Position numbers and translations under genes: made by a program
The notes under the pieces: generated by a model
Databases searched by the model: none
What the model was told of the DNA's origin: nothing
Seen by the model: the letters and a program-made list of their open reading frames with translations, nothing else
In this document: in pieces, positions 50,711-57,760 of the stretch
Position numbering within the stretch: position 1 is the first letter of the stretch
Layout: each line of letters begins with the position of its first letter
Assembly: GCA_035540495.1 (NCBI GenBank)
Contig: DATLGL010000032.1
Coordinates: 1 to 62,193 of the forward strand
Source: DASVEG01 sp035540495
Lineage (GTDB): Bacteria > Actinomycetota > Acidimicrobiia > Acidimicrobiales > CADCTF01
Length of the DNA: 62,193 nt
Direction of reading: 5' to 3'

Positions 50711-51456
50711 TGACGGCGCCGGTCAGCGCAACGGGCCTCGGCGGCCGGGCGCGTGGCCTCCGGAGTCGAGGGCTCGGTCCCGTGGTGGTGATCGTGCTGG
50801 CCGCGCTCGCAGGGTTCCTCCTCGTCGGCCAGCTGCAGGGCGATCGTGCGGTCCCGAACCGGCTCGAGGCCGAGAGCGAAGGCGACCTGGCGCGCATCCT
50901 CTCGGGCCTCAACGATGAAGCCGACGCGCTCCAGACCGAGCTCGCCGAGCTGCGAGTCCAGCTGAACGAGCTGCGGCGGTCGTCGGAGTCGGACGCCGCG
51001 GCAGCGGAGGCAATCGACCAGCAGATCCGGTCCCTGGAGGTGCTCGCCGGCACAACGCCGGTGACGGGTCCGGGCATCGTCGTGTCGATCAGCGATCCCA
51101 GCGGCAAGCTCACCTACGACGCGATGATCGACATCGTCCAGGAGCTTCGGGACGCAGGGGCTGAAGCCATCGCCGTGAACAACGAGCGGATCGGCGTCGC
51201 CACCGCGTTCGCCGAGCGCGACGGGCGCATCACCGCGAACGGGAAGGCGTTGTCGGCCCCCTACCGGGTGTCGGCGATCGGCCAGGCCGCGACCCTCGAA
51301 GGCGGCCTGAAGATCCCGGGCGGCGCCGTCGACGCCCTCGCTGCGCTCGGCAAGGACGTCAAGGTCGAGATCGCGCGCCAGGCGAAGGTCGACCTACCGG
51401 CGCTGTCGCGACCCCCGCAGTTCGAGGTCGCGCGTCCGGTAGGGTCCAAGCCGTGA
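50710..51456 (+). CDS. DUF881 membrane-anchored protein (Rv1825-like)
   Basis: This 248-residue protein has one N-terminal helix (VVVIVLAALAGFLLVGQL), a coiled coil (about residues 55-105) and a DUF881 domain (VTGPGIVVSISDPS, DIVQELRDAGAEAIAVNNER, VSAIGQAATLEGGLKIPGG). It is homologous to the gene at 49651, and the pair probably arose by duplication. Start ATG 50710 overlaps sbp. Confidence 0.88.
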   Translation: MTAPVSATGLGGRARGLRSRGLGPVVVIVLAALAGFLLVGQLQGDRAVPNRLEAESEGDLARILSGLNDEADALQTELAELRVQLNELRRSSESDAAAAEAIDQQIRSLEVLAGTTPVTGPGIVVSISDPSGKLTYDAMIDIVQELRDAGAEAIAVNNERIGVATAFAERDGRITANGKALSAPYRVSAIGQAATLEGGLKIPGGAVDALAALGKDVKVEIARQAKVDLPALSRPPQFEVARPVGSKP

Positions 51457-51469
51457 TGAGGAGCCACGC

Positions 51470-51850
51470 GTGAACGTCCCCGACGATCTTCGTTACACGT
51501 CCGACCACGAGTGGGCTCGGCTCGAGAACGGCAAGATCCGCATCGGCATCACCGATTACGCCCAGGATGCGCTCGGCGACGTCGTGTTCGTGCAGCTCCC
51601 CGAACCAGGCAGCAAGGTGGAGTCCGGCGGCTCGTTCAGCGAGGTCGAGTCGACGAAGTCGGTGTCCGACATCTACGCGCCGGTGGCTGGTGTCGTGGTC
51701 GAGGTGAACACCGAGCTCGCGGACGCCCCGCAGAAGCTGAACGAGGATCCGTACGGCGAAGGATGGATCTGCGTGATCGAGCCGGCGGATGCCGGCGCCT
51801 ACGAGACGCTGATGGACGCTGCGGCGTACCAGCAGCTGATCGCCGACTGA
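51470..51850 (+). CDS. gcvH: Glycine cleavage system H protein
   Basis: This 126-residue lipoyl carrier shuttles the aminomethyl group between the P, T and L proteins. The lipoyl Lys is in FSEVESTKSVSDIYAPVAG (about residue 64). The N-terminus YTSDHEWARLENGKIRIGIT is standard. GTG 51470 has GAGGAG 5 bases upstream. It precedes garA, as in mycobacteria (Rv1826-Rv1827). Confidence 0.96.
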   Translation: MNVPDDLRYTSDHEWARLENGKIRIGITDYAQDALGDVVFVQLPEPGSKVESGGSFSEVESTKSVSDIYAPVAGVVVEVNTELADAPQKLNEDPYGEGWICVIEPADAGAYETLMDAAAYQQLIAD

Positions 51851-51863
51851 TCATTCCTGACAG

Positions 51864-51886
51864 ACCCTCTTCTACAGGTTGAGGGT
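51864..51886. promoter_or_regulatory. Inverted repeat ahead of the GarA-like gene
   Basis: ACCCTC (51864-51869) and GAGGGT (51881-51886) flank 11 bases, followed by TTTCC and then TACGGT at 51893-51898, a possible -10 box. It may be a weak terminator of gcvH or an operator site for a MerR-type regulator. Neither can be decided from sequence. Confidence 0.4.
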
Positions 51887-51924
51887 TTCCGGTACGGTGG
51901 CCGAGGTCGCGTCTGAGGAGGACC

Positions 51925-52416
51925 ATGGCGGACGTCTTCTGCAACAACTGCGGTCACCGGAACCCCGACCGGTCGAACTTCTGCTCGTCGTGCGGTCACG
52001 CACTCGAGCGGGCTGCCGACGAACCGACCACGATCACCTTCCAGCCGATCGACCCGAACGACCCGCCCGAGGAGGCGTCGGTCGTCGTGCCCGAGCTGCC
52101 CGACGGCACCGGGATCCTGTGGGTCAAGCGCGGCCCGAACGCCGGGTCCCGGTTCGTGCTCGACCGTGAGGTCGTGCAGGCGGGCCGCCACCCCGACAGC
52201 GACATCTTCCTCGACGACATCACGGTGTCGCGTCGGCACGCGGAGTTCGTGCGGACAGAGGGCGGCTATCGGGTCCGCGACTCGGGATCGTTGAACGGCA
52301 CGTACCTCAACCGCGAGCGCATCGACGACGACGCCGAGCTCGTGAACGGCGACGAGGTGCAGATCGGGAAGTTCAAGTTGGTCTTCCTGGCCGCGGGTGG
52401 AGACTCCACGCACTGA
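51925..52416 (+). CDS. GarA-like FHA protein with N-terminal zinc ribbon
   Basis: This 163-residue protein begins with a zinc ribbon (CNNCGHRNPDRSNFCSSCG, residues 6-24). The acidic linker carries TTITFQP, where GarA has its phosphorylated ETTS motif. The FHA domain (about residues 68-155) contains VKRGPNAGSRFVLDRE, AGRHPDSDIFLDDITVSRRH, then GSLNGTYLNRERI, nearly identical to mycobacterial GarA. GarA binds and inhibits 2-oxoglutarate metabolic enzymes, controlled by Ser/Thr kinases. GAGGAGG precedes ATG 51925. The zinc ribbon is absent from the mycobacterial protein. Confidence 0.85.
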   Translation: MADVFCNNCGHRNPDRSNFCSSCGHALERAADEPTTITFQPIDPNDPPEEASVVVPELPDGTGILWVKRGPNAGSRFVLDREVVQAGRHPDSDIFLDDITVSRRHAEFVRTEGGYRVRDSGSLNGTYLNRERIDDDAELVNGDEVQIGKFKLVFLAAGGDSTH

Positions 52417-52417
52417 C

Positions 52418-53245
52418 GTGGCCGAACGTTCGTACCTGTCGATCGGCGAGGTCCTTGCTCTCCTCCGGCCCGAGTTCCCCGACCTGACAATCTCGAAGAT
52501 CCGCTTCCTGGAGAGCCAAGGCCTGCTCGACCCGGAGCGGACGCCCTCGGGCTACCGGAAGTTCTACGACAACGACATCGAGCGGCTGCGGTGGATCCTG
52601 CAGCAGCAGAAGGAGCAGTACCTCCCGCTCAAGGTGATCAAGGGCCGCCTCGTCGACGACGGCGGCACCGACGACGACGAGCTCGAGGGCGACCGCGAGG
52701 CGGCGGTGACGGTCGCCTCCCGGGAGGTCGCACGCAGGGAAGGTGCCGGCGACGACCGCCCGTCGTTCCGCCCGGCCGTGCCGGTGACCGCGGTCGCGGT
52801 CCCGGTCGAGCCTGCGTCGCCGGTGGCCAACGAGATCAACCCGCTGCAGGTGGTCCGCACCGGCGTCTCGATGACGCTCGAGGAGCTCGCCCAGGCGTCC
52901 GGCTTGAAGATCGACGACATCAACGACCTCGAGCGCTTCGGGCTGCTCGCAGGCAAGGCCGTCGCAGGCACGACCTACTACGACGAAGAGGCGCTGATCG
53001 TGGCGAACCTCGCGGCCGGGTTCATCCGTCACGGCGTCGAGGCGCGCCACCTCCGCATGTACAAGACGTCGGCCGAGCGCGAGGCCGGATTCTTCGAGCA
53101 GCTGGTGATGCCCCTTCTCAAGCAGCGCAACCCCCGCTCGCGCCGGCAGGCGATCGACATGCTCGGGGAGCTGAGCAAGCTCGGGCAGGGGATGCGCGCG
53201 GCGATGCTGCGCTCCGCGCTGCGCGACCACACCGGCGGTTCCTGA
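52418..53245 (+). CDS. MerR-family regulator (Rv1828-like)
   Basis: This 275-residue regulator has an N-terminal winged helix (YLSIGEVLALLRPEFPDLTI, then KIRFLESQGLLDPERTPSGY) and a C-terminal region of about 115 residues. The C-terminal part includes a second helix-turn-helix-like segment (MTLEELAQASGLKIDDINDL). Mycobacterial Rv1828 has the same length and site after garA. Start GTG 52418 is 1 base after the preceding stop; GTG 52397 is an alternative. The ligand is unknown. Confidence 0.88.
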   Translation: MAERSYLSIGEVLALLRPEFPDLTISKIRFLESQGLLDPERTPSGYRKFYDNDIERLRWILQQQKEQYLPLKVIKGRLVDDGGTDDDELEGDREAAVTVASREVARREGAGDDRPSFRPAVPVTAVAVPVEPASPVANEINPLQVVRTGVSMTLEELAQASGLKIDDINDLERFGLLAGKAVAGTTYYDEEALIVANLAAGFIRHGVEARHLRMYKTSAEREAGFFEQLVMPLLKQRNPRSRRQAIDMLGELSKLGQGMRAAMLRSALRDHTGGS

Positions 53246-53246
53246 G

Positions 53247-53828
53247 CTGGCGCTTCGCGTCGTCGCTGACCGGGTCGAGATCGAGGCGCAGATCGACCGG
53301 CTCGCGGCGGAGGTTGCCGCGGCCCACCCCGACGGCGTGCTGTTCATCGCGGTGCTGAAGGGGAGCATCGTGTTCCTGGCCGATCTCGTCCGGCGCTTGC
53401 CGCCCGAGCTCCCCGTCGAGGTCGACTTCCTGGCCATCTCGTCGTACGCGCCCGACACCGGCCGCGTGCGCATCGTGAAGGACCTCGACGTCGACATCAA
53501 CGGCCGCCACGTCGTGCTCGTCGAAGACGTCGTCGACACCGGTCTCACGCTGGCCTACCTCCTGCGCGAGCTCGACCAGCGAGGGCCCGCGTCGCTGGCG
53601 GTGTGCACCCTCTTCGACAAGGCGGTGCGGCGGCTCCTCCCGACCCCGCTGGCCTTCGTCGGCTTCGAGGTGGGCGACGACTTCCTCCTCGGCTACGGGC
53701 TCGACCACGGGGAGCGCTACCGCAACCTGCGTGACGTCGTCGCCGGCGACGTCAACGCGCTCGTCGCAGACGCCGATGCCCATGTTCCCGAGTTGTACGG
53801 CGGCGGCGGCGGTACAGTCGGAACATGA
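53247..53828 (+). CDS. Phosphoribosyltransferase (hypoxanthine type), apparent CTG start
   Basis: This protein has 193 residues from CTG 53247. The core is VLFIAVLKGSIVFLADLVRR, DFLAISSYAPDTGR, the PRPP-binding loop VLVEDVVDTGLTL, and PLAFVGFEVGDDFLLGYGLD. That matches hypoxanthine(-guanine) phosphoribosyltransferases. The first standard start, GTG 53337, would delete the N-terminal strand and helix (LALRVVADRVEIEAQIDRLA). No ATG, GTG or TTG exists between the upstream stop and 53337. CTG 53247 is 1 base after the upstream TGA. The gene is inserted between the MerR gene and the bifunctional nuclease. Confidence 0.75.
   Translation: MALRVVADRVEIEAQIDRLAAEVAAAHPDGVLFIAVLKGSIVFLADLVRRLPPELPVEVDFLAISSYAPDTGRVRIVKDLDVDINGRHVVLVEDVVDTGLTLAYLLRELDQRGPASLAVCTLFDKAVRRLLPTPLAFVGFEVGDDFLLGYGLDHGERYRNLRDVVAGDVNALVADADAHVPELYGGGGGTVGT
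53813..53818 (+). promoter_or_regulatory. -10 box (TACAGT) of the bifunctional nuclease gene
   Basis: TACAGT ends 6 bases before ATG 53825 and lies inside the end of the phosphoribosyltransferase gene. Confidence 0.45.
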
Positions 53829-54313
53829 TCGAAATGACCCTGTCCTCGATCAGGGTGCAGATGCCGGACAACGTCCCGGTCGTCTTGCTCAAGGAGGTGG
53901 GGTCGTCCGGCCGGACGCTGCCGATCCTGATCGGTCACGAAGAGGCGACCTCTATCGCCCGTGCCATCCAAGGGATCGAACCGCCCCGACCGCTCACGCA
54001 CGACCTCGTTCGCGACATCCTCGGTGCACTCGAGGTGCACCTCGAGGCGGTCGTCATCACGGAGCTGCGCGACGCCATCTTCTACGCCGAGCTGCGGATG
54101 CGCCGTGACAGCCAGCCGATCGTCGTGTCGAGCCGCCCGTCCGACGCGATCGCGATCGCTGTCCGGACCGGCGCGACGATCTATGCGAGCGAGGCCCTTC
54201 TCGACTCCGAGGCCTACGTCATCCAGGAGGACGAGGAAGAGGAGCAGGAAGAGGTCATCGAGGAGTTCCAGAAGTTCATCGCCCAGGTGCGCCCCGAAGA
54301 CTTCGCATCCTGA
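53825..54313 (+). CDS. Bifunctional nuclease family protein (DUF151, Rv1829-like)
   Basis: This 162-residue protein of the BFN/DUF151 family contains LPILIGHEEATSIARAIQGI, RPLTHDLVRDILGALEVHLE and the conserved SSRPSDAIAIAVRTGATIYA. The C-terminal tail is strongly acidic (DEEEEQEEVIEE). The plant member has DNase and RNase activity, while the bacterial function is untested. It overlaps the preceding gene by ATGA. Same neighbours as Rv1829. Confidence 0.9.
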   Translation: MIEMTLSSIRVQMPDNVPVVLLKEVGSSGRTLPILIGHEEATSIARAIQGIEPPRPLTHDLVRDILGALEVHLEAVVITELRDAIFYAELRMRRDSQPIVVSSRPSDAIAIAVRTGATIYASEALLDSEAYVIQEDEEEEQEEVIEEFQKFIAQVRPEDFAS

Positions 54314-54372
54314 TCTCTCGCTGGTCGCTTCCCTCGGGTCCGCGGCATCGACTCGTCGGTTTCCTCACCCCG

Positions 54373-54401
54373 TTGACGCTTCGCGCGGGTGGGGGTACGG
54401 T
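54373..54401 (+). promoter_or_regulatory. Promoter of the MerR-family (ResR-like) gene
   Basis: TTGACG (54373-54378) and TACGGT (54396-54401) are separated by 17 bases. This is the best complete sigma70-type promoter in the window, with a transcription start expected near 54408. Confidence 0.7.
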
Positions 54402-54402
54402 G

Positions 54403-54432
54403 CTCACATCTCCGTAGTTACGGGGGTGTGAG
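54403..54432. promoter_or_regulatory. 30-base dyad over the start of transcription (likely operator)
   Basis: CTCACA-TCTCCGTA-GT-TACGGGGG-TGTGAG has 15-base half sites that match apart from a few positions (G-T wobbles). It covers the expected transcription start of the MerR-family gene, so autoregulation is likely. As RNA it would form a near-continuous stem. Confidence 0.6.
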
Positions 54433-54455
54433 TTCGAGGAAAGGCACTTCCCCAG

Positions 54456-54947
54456 ATGCCGGAAACGACGCACGAGGGCTTCCGCGGGCCCCAGGTCTGC
54501 AAGATCGTCGGAATCACGTACCGCCAGCTCGACTACTGGGCGCGCACCGACCTGCTGCGCCCGTCGCTGGCCGAGGCGAAGGGGAGCGGCACCCAGCGCC
54601 GCTACTCCTACCGCGACCTCCTCGAGCTGAAGGTCATCAAGCGCCTGCTCGACGCCGGGCTGTCGCTCCAGTCGGTCCGCACCGCCGTCGGCTACCTCCG
54701 TGAGAACCTCGGTGAAGACGTGGCGGCGGCGAACCTCGTCCTCAACGGCACCGAGTCGGTGCTCGCGTCGACCGGCGAGGAGATCGTCGATCTCCTCCGG
54801 GGCGGCCAGGGCGTGCTCAACATCGTGCCGCTCGCCGGGGTGAAGGAAGAGCTCGACGCGGCGATCCACTCCCTGACGGCGCCCGAGGTCGCAGCGACGC
54901 CCGCGGTCGACGACGCGCCGGGCCGAAAAGTCGCCTCCGGGGGCTGA
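54456..54947 (+). CDS. MerR-family regulator (Rv1830/ResR-like)
   Basis: This 163-residue regulator has the MerR winged helix at residues 12-82: VCKIVGITYRQLDYWARTDL then LRPSLAEAKGSGTQRRYSYR. The effector region is small. Mycobacterial Rv1830 (ResR/McdR) has the same position after bfn and the same layout; it affects division, replication and antibiotic recovery there. The 5' leader is about 48 bases with AGGAAAGG 12 bases before the ATG. A promoter and dyad lie upstream. Confidence 0.88.
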   Translation: MPETTHEGFRGPQVCKIVGITYRQLDYWARTDLLRPSLAEAKGSGTQRRYSYRDLLELKVIKRLLDAGLSLQSVRTAVGYLRENLGEDVAAANLVLNGTESVLASTGEEIVDLLRGGQGVLNIVPLAGVKEELDAAIHSLTAPEVAATPAVDDAPGRKVASGG

Positions 54948-54948
54948 T

Positions 54949-55350
54949 CTGCCGGCGCTCCCGAGCTCGAAGGTCCGCTTCGCCCACAACTCGGAGCGGC
55001 AGTTCGCGAAGTTGCTCGACTTCTACGGCATCGCCTGGGAGTACGAGCCGACGACGTTCACCCTCGAGTTCGACCGGCTGGGCCGCCCGGTGCAGGCGTT
55101 CTCGCCTGACTTCTACCTGCCGGCGTACGACCTCTACATCGAGATCACGACGCTCAACCAGAAGCTGGTGACGAAGAAGAACCGCAAGGTTCGCCGCCTG
55201 CGTGAGCTCCATCCGGATGTGAAGGTGAAGATCCTCTACCAGCGCGACTACCTGGCGCTCCTCGCGAAGTACGGGCTGGAGGAACCGTCGCAGCTGGTCG
55301 GCGTCGACCTCGCCGCCCCGCAGCCGCTCGACTTCTCCGTCTCCGACTGA
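54949..55350 (+). CDS. PD-(D/E)XK-like small protein, apparent CTG start
   Basis: This protein has 133 residues from CTG 54949. The segment VRFAHNSERQFAKLLDFYGI followed by WEYEP, SPDFYLPAYDLYIEITTLNQ and KVRRLRELHPDVKVKILY has the D-...-E-x-T layout of the PD-(D/E)XK nuclease fold, with a Lys-rich helix after it. TTG 55012 would remove the conserved KVRFAHNSE start. No ATG, GTG or TTG occurs between the upstream stop and 55012, and CTG 54949 is 1 base after that stop. The function is unknown. Confidence 0.7.
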   Translation: MPALPSSKVRFAHNSERQFAKLLDFYGIAWEYEPTTFTLEFDRLGRPVQAFSPDFYLPAYDLYIEITTLNQKLVTKKNRKVRRLRELHPDVKVKILYQRDYLALLAKYGLEEPSQLVGVDLAAPQPLDFSVSD

Positions 55351-55365
55351 ACTCGCCGCAGGCCG

Positions 55366-55371
55366 TAGGCT
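55366..55371 (+). promoter_or_regulatory. -10 box (TAGGCT) of gcvT
   Basis: TAGGCT ends 10 bases before ATG 55382. Confidence 0.45.
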
Positions 55372-55381
55372 GGCGACCCGC

Positions 55382-56434
55382 ATGAAGCGCTCGCCCCTCG
55401 ATGCCGCCCACCGCGCCCTCGGGGCGAAGATGGTCCCGTTCGGCGGCTGGGAGATGCCGCTCAACTACCCGGCGGGCACGCTCGCGGAGCACCGGGAGTG
55501 CCGGGAGGCCGCCGTCGCCTTCGACGTGAGCCACCTGGGCACGGTCGAGATCACGGGCGCCGAGGCGTTCGATCGTCTGCAGTCCGCGCTCACGAACGAC
55601 CTCCGCAAGATCGTCCCGGGTCGGGCGCAGTACACCCACCTCCTCGACGAGGTCGACGGGAGCGTGCTCGACGACATCATCGTCTGGTGGCTCGACGACG
55701 AGACCTTCCACGTGATGCCGAACGCGTCGAACACGTCACGGGTGATGGAGGCGCTGGGTGCCGGCGCCGTCGATATCACCGAACGCAGGGCGGTGATCGC
55801 GCTGCAGGGGCCGACCGCCCGCGCGACCGTCGCCTCGGTGAGCCCTGACGCGGCGGCGATCCCTCGTTTCGGAGTCGGCCGGGTCGACTGGCACGGCACC
55901 GACATCGTCGTCGCCGGCACCGGCTACACCGGCGAGGACGGCATCGAGTGCGCCGTGCCTGCCGGCGCGGCCAACCGGTTCTGGGACGCGCTGCTCGCCG
56001 CCGGCATCGCACCTGCGGGCCTCGGCGCGCGCGACCTGCTCCGCCTCGAAGCGGGACTGCCCTTGCACGGCCACGAGCTCGGCCCGGGCATCACGCCGCT
56101 GCAGGCGGGCCTCGGCTGGGTCGTGGGCTGGGACAAGGGCGACTTCCGGGGTCGCGCTGCGCTCGAGAAGGAGCGGGCCGACGGAGTGGCTCGGCGGCTT
56201 CGGGGGATCGTGGTCGACGGCCGGCAGCCGCCGCGCGACGGCTACCCGGTCCTCGTCGACGGCGCGCCTGCCGGCACGGTCACCAGCGGCAACTTCTCGC
56301 CCGCGCTCGGCAAGGGCGTGGCGCTCGCGTTCCTTCCTCCCGACGTGCAGCCGGGCGCGTCGGTCGAGGTCGACATCCGCGGCCGGGTCGTTCCCGCGAC
56401 CGTCGTCAAGCTCCCGTTCCTCACGAAGGACTGA
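55382..56434 (+). CDS. gcvT: Aminomethyltransferase (glycine cleavage T protein)
   Basis: This 350-residue enzyme transfers the methylene group to tetrahydrofolate. It contains LGAKMVPFGGWEMPLNYPAG, AFDVSHLGTVEITG and RDLLRLEAGLPLHGHEL (aspartate site region). GVALAFLPPDVQPGASVEVD follows. It is complete. It starts the gcvT-gcvPA-gcvPB operon, the rest of the glycine-cleavage set apart from the L protein. Confidence 0.95.
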   Translation: MKRSPLDAAHRALGAKMVPFGGWEMPLNYPAGTLAEHRECREAAVAFDVSHLGTVEITGAEAFDRLQSALTNDLRKIVPGRAQYTHLLDEVDGSVLDDIIVWWLDDETFHVMPNASNTSRVMEALGAGAVDITERRAVIALQGPTARATVASVSPDAAAIPRFGVGRVDWHGTDIVVAGTGYTGEDGIECAVPAGAANRFWDALLAAGIAPAGLGARDLLRLEAGLPLHGHELGPGITPLQAGLGWVVGWDKGDFRGRAALEKERADGVARRLRGIVVDGRQPPRDGYPVLVDGAPAGTVTSGNFSPALGKGVALAFLPPDVQPGASVEVDIRGRVVPATVVKLPFLTKD

Positions 56435-56437
56435 TCC

Positions 56438-57760
56438 GTGGGTCACTACGTCCCCCACACCGATGACGAGCTCGCGCAGATGCTCGAGTTCATCGGTCTC
56501 GACTCCCTCGACGACCTGTTCACGTCGATCCCCGAGGCTCTGCGACTCGCCACCGGTGGCCTCGACCTGCCCGACGGCCTGAGCGAGTTCGACACGCTCG
56601 CCGAGATGGAGCGGCTGGCCCGCGCGAACACGAGCGACCTGATCTGCTTCGCCGGCTACGGCGCGTACGACCACGAGATCCCGTCGGCGGTCACGCGCCT
56701 GGCGTTCCGGAGCGAGTTCGTCACTGCCTACACGCCGTACCAGCCCGAGGTCAGCCAGGGCGTCCTGCAGGCGCTGTTCGAGTACCAGACCCTGCTGTCG
56801 CGTCTTGCCGGGGTGCCGATCGCCAACGCCAGTCTCTACGACGGCGGCACCAGCTGCGTCGAGGCGGTCAACCTCGCGGTGGCAGCGACCGGACGTTCGA
56901 CGGTGTGGGTGTCTCGTGGCGTCCACCCGAACTGGCGCGAGCAGTTGCGGACGTTCGCCGTCGGCACCGGCCACGATCTCGTCGACGTCGATCTCGTCGA
57001 AGGGGTGACGGCCTGGCCGTCGGAGGGCGCGCCGGGCGCGGTCCTGCTCCAGTACCCGAACTACCTCGGCTGCCTCGACGACATCGCGGCTGCGGCCGAC
57101 GTCGCGAAGCGGACCGGCGCGCTGCTGCTCGTCGCCTTCGATCCGGTCGCCGCCGGCGTGCTGCGGACGCCGGGCTCGTACGGCGCCGACGTGGTGGTGG
57201 GGGAGGGCCAACCGTTCGGGACGCCTCTGTCGTTCGGTGGCCCGTACCTCGGGCTGTTCGCCTGCAAGACCGAGCACGTGCGCCGGCTGCCGGGGCGCCT
57301 CGTCGGGGAGACCGTCGACGTCGACGGCACCCGTTCGTACGTCACGACGTTGCGCACGCGTGAGCAGGACATCCGGCGGGAGAAGGCGTCGTCGAACGTC
57401 TGCACGAACCAGACCCTCATCGCCGTGTGCTGCGCCATCCAGATGATGTGGCTGGGCACGACCGGACTCCGGGAACTCGCGCTGCGTTGCGCCCGCGGCA
57501 CCCGCTACACCCGCGAGTCGCTGCTCGCCGTCGAGGGGATCGAGCCGCTCACCGGCGCGACGCCGACCCTGCGTGAGTTCGCCATCCGCACGCCGGTCGA
57601 GCCCGACGTGATCGTCGACCGGCTGGCCCAGGAGGGCTATCTCGCGGGCGTGCCGGTGGAGGAGGGGAGCGGTGCGGGGCTCCTGATCTCGGTCACGGAA
57701 CGACGAACGCGTGACCAGATCGACGGGTTCGTGAGCGCGATGGAGAAGGTCGTCCGATGA
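56438..57760 (+). CDS. gcvPA: Glycine dehydrogenase (decarboxylating) subunit 1
   Basis: This 440-residue subunit is the N-terminal half of the two-piece P protein. YVPHTDDELAQMLEFIGLDS, FTAYTPYQPEVSQG and YDGGTSCVEAVNLAVAATGR are characteristic. It pairs with the PLP-carrying subunit at 57757. Start GTG 56438 is 3 bases after gcvT, and the stop overlaps gcvPB by ATGA. Confidence 0.94.
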   Translation: MGHYVPHTDDELAQMLEFIGLDSLDDLFTSIPEALRLATGGLDLPDGLSEFDTLAEMERLARANTSDLICFAGYGAYDHEIPSAVTRLAFRSEFVTAYTPYQPEVSQGVLQALFEYQTLLSRLAGVPIANASLYDGGTSCVEAVNLAVAATGRSTVWVSRGVHPNWREQLRTFAVGTGHDLVDVDLVEGVTAWPSEGAPGAVLLQYPNYLGCLDDIAAAADVAKRTGALLLVAFDPVAAGVLRTPGSYGADVVVGEGQPFGTPLSFGGPYLGLFACKTEHVRRLPGRLVGETVDVDGTRSYVTTLRTREQDIRREKASSNVCTNQTLIAVCCAIQMMWLGTTGLRELALRCARGTRYTRESLLAVEGIEPLTGATPTLREFAIRTPVEPDVIVDRLAQEGYLAGVPVEEGSGAGLLISVTERRTRDQIDGFVSAMEKVVR

